Assembly: GCA_937996535.1 (NCBI GenBank)
Contig: CALKVF010000106.1
Location: 1-37,970 of the forward strand
DNA from: an uncultured Novosphingobium sp.
GTDB lineage: Bacteria > Pseudomonadota > Alphaproteobacteria > Sphingomonadales > Sphingomonadaceae
Length of the DNA stretch: 37,970 nt
Direction of reading: 5' to 3'
Positions 36,286-37,970 of this stretch are shown piece by piece (positions within the stretch are counted from its first letter, which is position 1; every line of letters begins with the position of its first letter). The position numbers and the translations under genes are program-made. The notes beneath the pieces were generated by a model. That model searched no databases. It was not told the origin of the DNA and worked only from the letters and a program-made list of their open reading frames with translations.

Positions 36286-37344
36286 TCAGAACCCCGCGCC
36301 GTCGGGCCAGGTCGGCGCGGCCAGCCCCATGACCTTGAACAGCAAGCCCATCTGGCCCTCGCCAACCAGCCGCTCCATCGCGGTCTGGATCGCGGCGGCG
36401 TGGTGCGGGGCCTTGGCGGCGAGCGCCTCGGCCCGGGCTTCGATCCCGAGGTTCCTCAGCCACCGGCCTTGCGGCGCGGTGCCGAGCCATTTCACCCCGC
36501 GCGACTGGGCGATCGGCGCCAGGGTCGCAAAATCGACATGGGCGGTGAGGTCCGCCGCGCCCGGGGCGATGAAGGGATCGACCTTGCGGTGCGCGCGCAC
36601 GGCCTGAAGCGTCGATCCATCGCGCAAGGCATCGTGGCCATAGTCGATGAACAGCGCGGCGCCGCCTTGTTCGACCAGCCGCCCGGCCACTTCATAGACC
36701 GTGGCGGCCGCGCCCGGGCAGGTTTCGATAATTGTGCCGGGGGCGGCATCGCTGCGCGCTTCAGGCACGGCGGCATCCATCGGCTGGGCGCCCGCCACGC
36801 AGGCAAAGCGCTCGTCCTCGGCAATCACCATGCGCTCGCGCCAGCCCGCTTCGGTCTTGACCAGTTGCCGCACCGGCAGAGCATCGAGAAATTCGTTGGC
36901 GACGATCAGCACCGGGCCATAGAGCGGCACGCTCGACAGATCGTGGTGCCACTGCGCGCCCGGAACTGTGGCGAGTTGCACGTCCTTGAGCGCGGCTGAC
37001 GCTTCGACCAGATGGATCGACGGCTCCAGTCCATAGCGCCGCGCCGCGCGCAGCGCATCGGCAGCGAGCGTGCCCCGGCCCGGCCCCAGTTCGACATAGT
37101 GGACCGGAGTTTCGCGCCCGGCGCGGATCCAGATGTCGGCCAGCCACAGCCCGATCAGTTCGCCGAACATCTGGCTGATTTCGGGCGCGGTGACGAAATC
37201 CCCGTCGCTGCCGAGCGGATCCTTGGCGGTGTAATAGCGGGCGTTGGCTTCGCCCATGTAGTGCATCAGGCTGATCGGGCCGGTATTGGCGATCAGCCGC
37301 CGGAAGATGGCATCAAGCGGTTCCGGGGCAGCAGGCTGGGTCAT
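36286..37344 (-). CDS. MidA/NDUFAF7-family class I SAM-dependent methyltransferase
   Basis: 352 residues of the family that includes human NDUFAF7, a protein arginine methyltransferase needed for respiratory complex I assembly. The family marks are the start ISLMHYMGEANARYYTAKDPLG with GDFVTAPEISQMFGELIG, and the SAM-binding VHYVELGPGRGTL. The central block VANEFLDALPVRQLV and later GGAALFIDYGHD and TAHVDFATLA are also typical. The bacterial target is not settled; complex I is plausible by analogy. The ATG at 37344 overlaps the stop of lgt by four bases (ATGA), a common alphaproteobacterial arrangement. The gene ends 86 bases before ivd. Confidence 0.92.
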   Translation of the reverse strand: MTQPAAPEPLDAIFRRLIANTGPISLMHYMGEANARYYTAKDPLGSDGDFVTAPEISQMFGELIGLWLADIWIRAGRETPVHYVELGPGRGTLAADALRAARRYGLEPSIHLVEASAALKDVQLATVPGAQWHHDLSSVPLYGPVLIVANEFLDALPVRQLVKTEAGWRERMVIAEDERFACVAGAQPMDAAVPEARSDAAPGTIIETCPGAAATVYEVAGRLVEQGGAALFIDYGHDALRDGSTLQAVRAHRKVDPFIAPGAADLTAHVDFATLAPIAQSRGVKWLGTAPQGRWLRNLGIEARAEALAAKAPHHAAAIQTAMERLVGEGQMGLLFKVMGLAAPTWPDGAGF

Positions 37345-37970
37345 CGTTTCAGGATGGTGGTGGCGGTGCCCAGCGGCCGGCGCAGCAGCGCGCGGACCAT
37401 GAAGAACAGCCCGACCAGCATCAGCGGGACGGTCAGCCACTGGCCCATCGACAGCCCGGTGCGGACCGCGAAGTCCTGCAACTGGGCATCGGGTTCGCGG
37501 AAGAATTCGACGATGAACCGCGCCAGCCCGATCCCCAGCGTAAAGGTGCCGACCAGCAGCCCCGGACGCCAGCGGGCGCGCGTCTTCCAGAACAGCGGCA
37601 GCATGATCACGATCAGCGCCAGCCCTTCAAGGGCGGCTTCGTAAAGCTGGCTGGGGTGGCGCGGAAACGGCCCGGCGCCGGGGAACACCATCGCCCAGCG
37701 CACGCCGGAGCCGGCAACGCGGCCCCACAGTTCGCCGTTGACGAAGTTGGCCAGCCGCCCGAACATCATCCCGAAGGGCACGCAGACCGCGATGTAATCG
37801 GCCACTCGCAGGAAATTGAGCCCGCCGCGCCATGCCACCCAGGCCATCGCCAGGGTCACCCCGATCAACCCGCCGTGGAAGCTCATTCCGCCGTTCCACA
37901 ATTGCAGCAGCTCGCCCGGATGGGCCCACAGGCTGGGCAGTCCGGTATCGCCGCCGGTGTAGAAGGTTGC
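37341..37970 (-). CDS. lgt: Prolipoprotein diacylglyceryl transferase (C-terminal part, cut by window edge)
   Basis: Transfers diacylglycerol from phosphatidylglycerol to the lipobox cysteine of prolipoproteins, the first step in lipoprotein maturation. The last 209 residues are present; the N-terminus is beyond the right edge. Visible: the SFHGGLIG block, the Lgt signature FGRLANFVNGELWGR, HPSQLYEAALEG, and membrane helices ending in LVGLFFMVRALLRRP. The call is firm. The gene is the first of an overlapping pair with the methyltransferase gene. Several lipoprotein genes in this window (DUF4136 protein, mltA, nucleotidase) encode substrates of this enzyme. Confidence 0.97.
   Translation of the reverse strand, partial: ATFYTGGDTGLPSLWAHPGELLQLWNGGMSFHGGLIGVTLAMAWVAWRGGLNFLRVADYIAVCVPFGMMFGRLANFVNGELWGRVAGSGVRWAMVFPGAGPFPRHPSQLYEAALEGLALIVIMLPLFWKTRARWRPGLLVGTFTLGIGLARFIVEFFREPDAQLQDFAVRTGLSMGQWLTVPLMLVGLFFMVRALLRRPLGTATTILKR

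Overview
The window is a GC-rich stretch of chromosome from an alphaproteobacterium, most likely a member of the Sphingomonadales (Novosphingobium/Sphingobium/Erythrobacteraceae-like). I base this on the protein flavour, the SecB / Tim44-like / MltA / Smr neighbourhood, an orphan TonB-dependent receptor paired with a TetR regulator, and compact gene packing with many 1-8 nt overlaps. The genus is an inference, since no rRNA is present. I see 35 protein genes, two of them cut by the window edges. I see no tRNA, rRNA, insertion sequence, phage gene, CRISPR array or attachment site. This is core chromosome rather than an island, and no intergenic stretch reaches 300 bases.

Layout. (1) 1-6108: the 5' part of ftsH; a membrane protein of unknown role; a small membrane protein; coaBC-dut (CoA synthesis and dUTP hydrolysis); and a DUF4136 lipoprotein. 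(2) 5089-8274, minus strand: secB-murJ-trpS. Divergent from it lies a plus-strand operon, 8477-10897: Tim44-like protein, mltA and an Smr-domain protein. (3) 10976-14142: a TonB-dependent receptor divergent from a TetR regulator, with a palindrome lying across both predicted promoters. Then follow a VOC protein, prfC (RF3), an MFS transporter and an endonuclease/exonuclease/phosphatase-family protein. (4) 18316-20293: glnK-amtB, nitrogen-controlled, behind a textbook sigma-54 promoter and closed by a strong terminator. (5) 20314-25335: guaA (its start codon partly covered by a perfect 10-bp hairpin), an acyl-CoA ligase, a 27-residue hydrophobic peptide gene with a good ribosome binding site, and a secreted M20 peptidase. 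(6) 25476-30974: gyrB, an acyl-CoA thioesterase with a TetR regulator, and a 5'-nucleotidase-type lipoprotein. (7) 30971-37970, minus strand: lgt-midA; a leucine-catabolism operon (isovaleryl-CoA dehydrogenase, secreted esterase, methylcrotonyl-CoA carboxylase beta subunit); and an acyltransferase with a DUF1295 membrane protein.

The most interesting signals are regulatory. Two almost identical 15-base inverted repeats (13 of 15 bases shared) sit about 5.6 kb apart. One is upstream of the acyl-CoA ligase and the small-peptide gene. The other is upstream of the TetR-thioesterase pair and the nucleotidase. This suggests one regulator controls acyl-CoA formation and hydrolysis. Other points are the hairpin on the guaA start, the operator between the receptor and TetR genes, tandem inverted repeats in front of the leucine operon, a heat-shock-type promoter before ftsH, and possible leaderless transcription of gyrB. 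No wholly new multi-gene system is evident.
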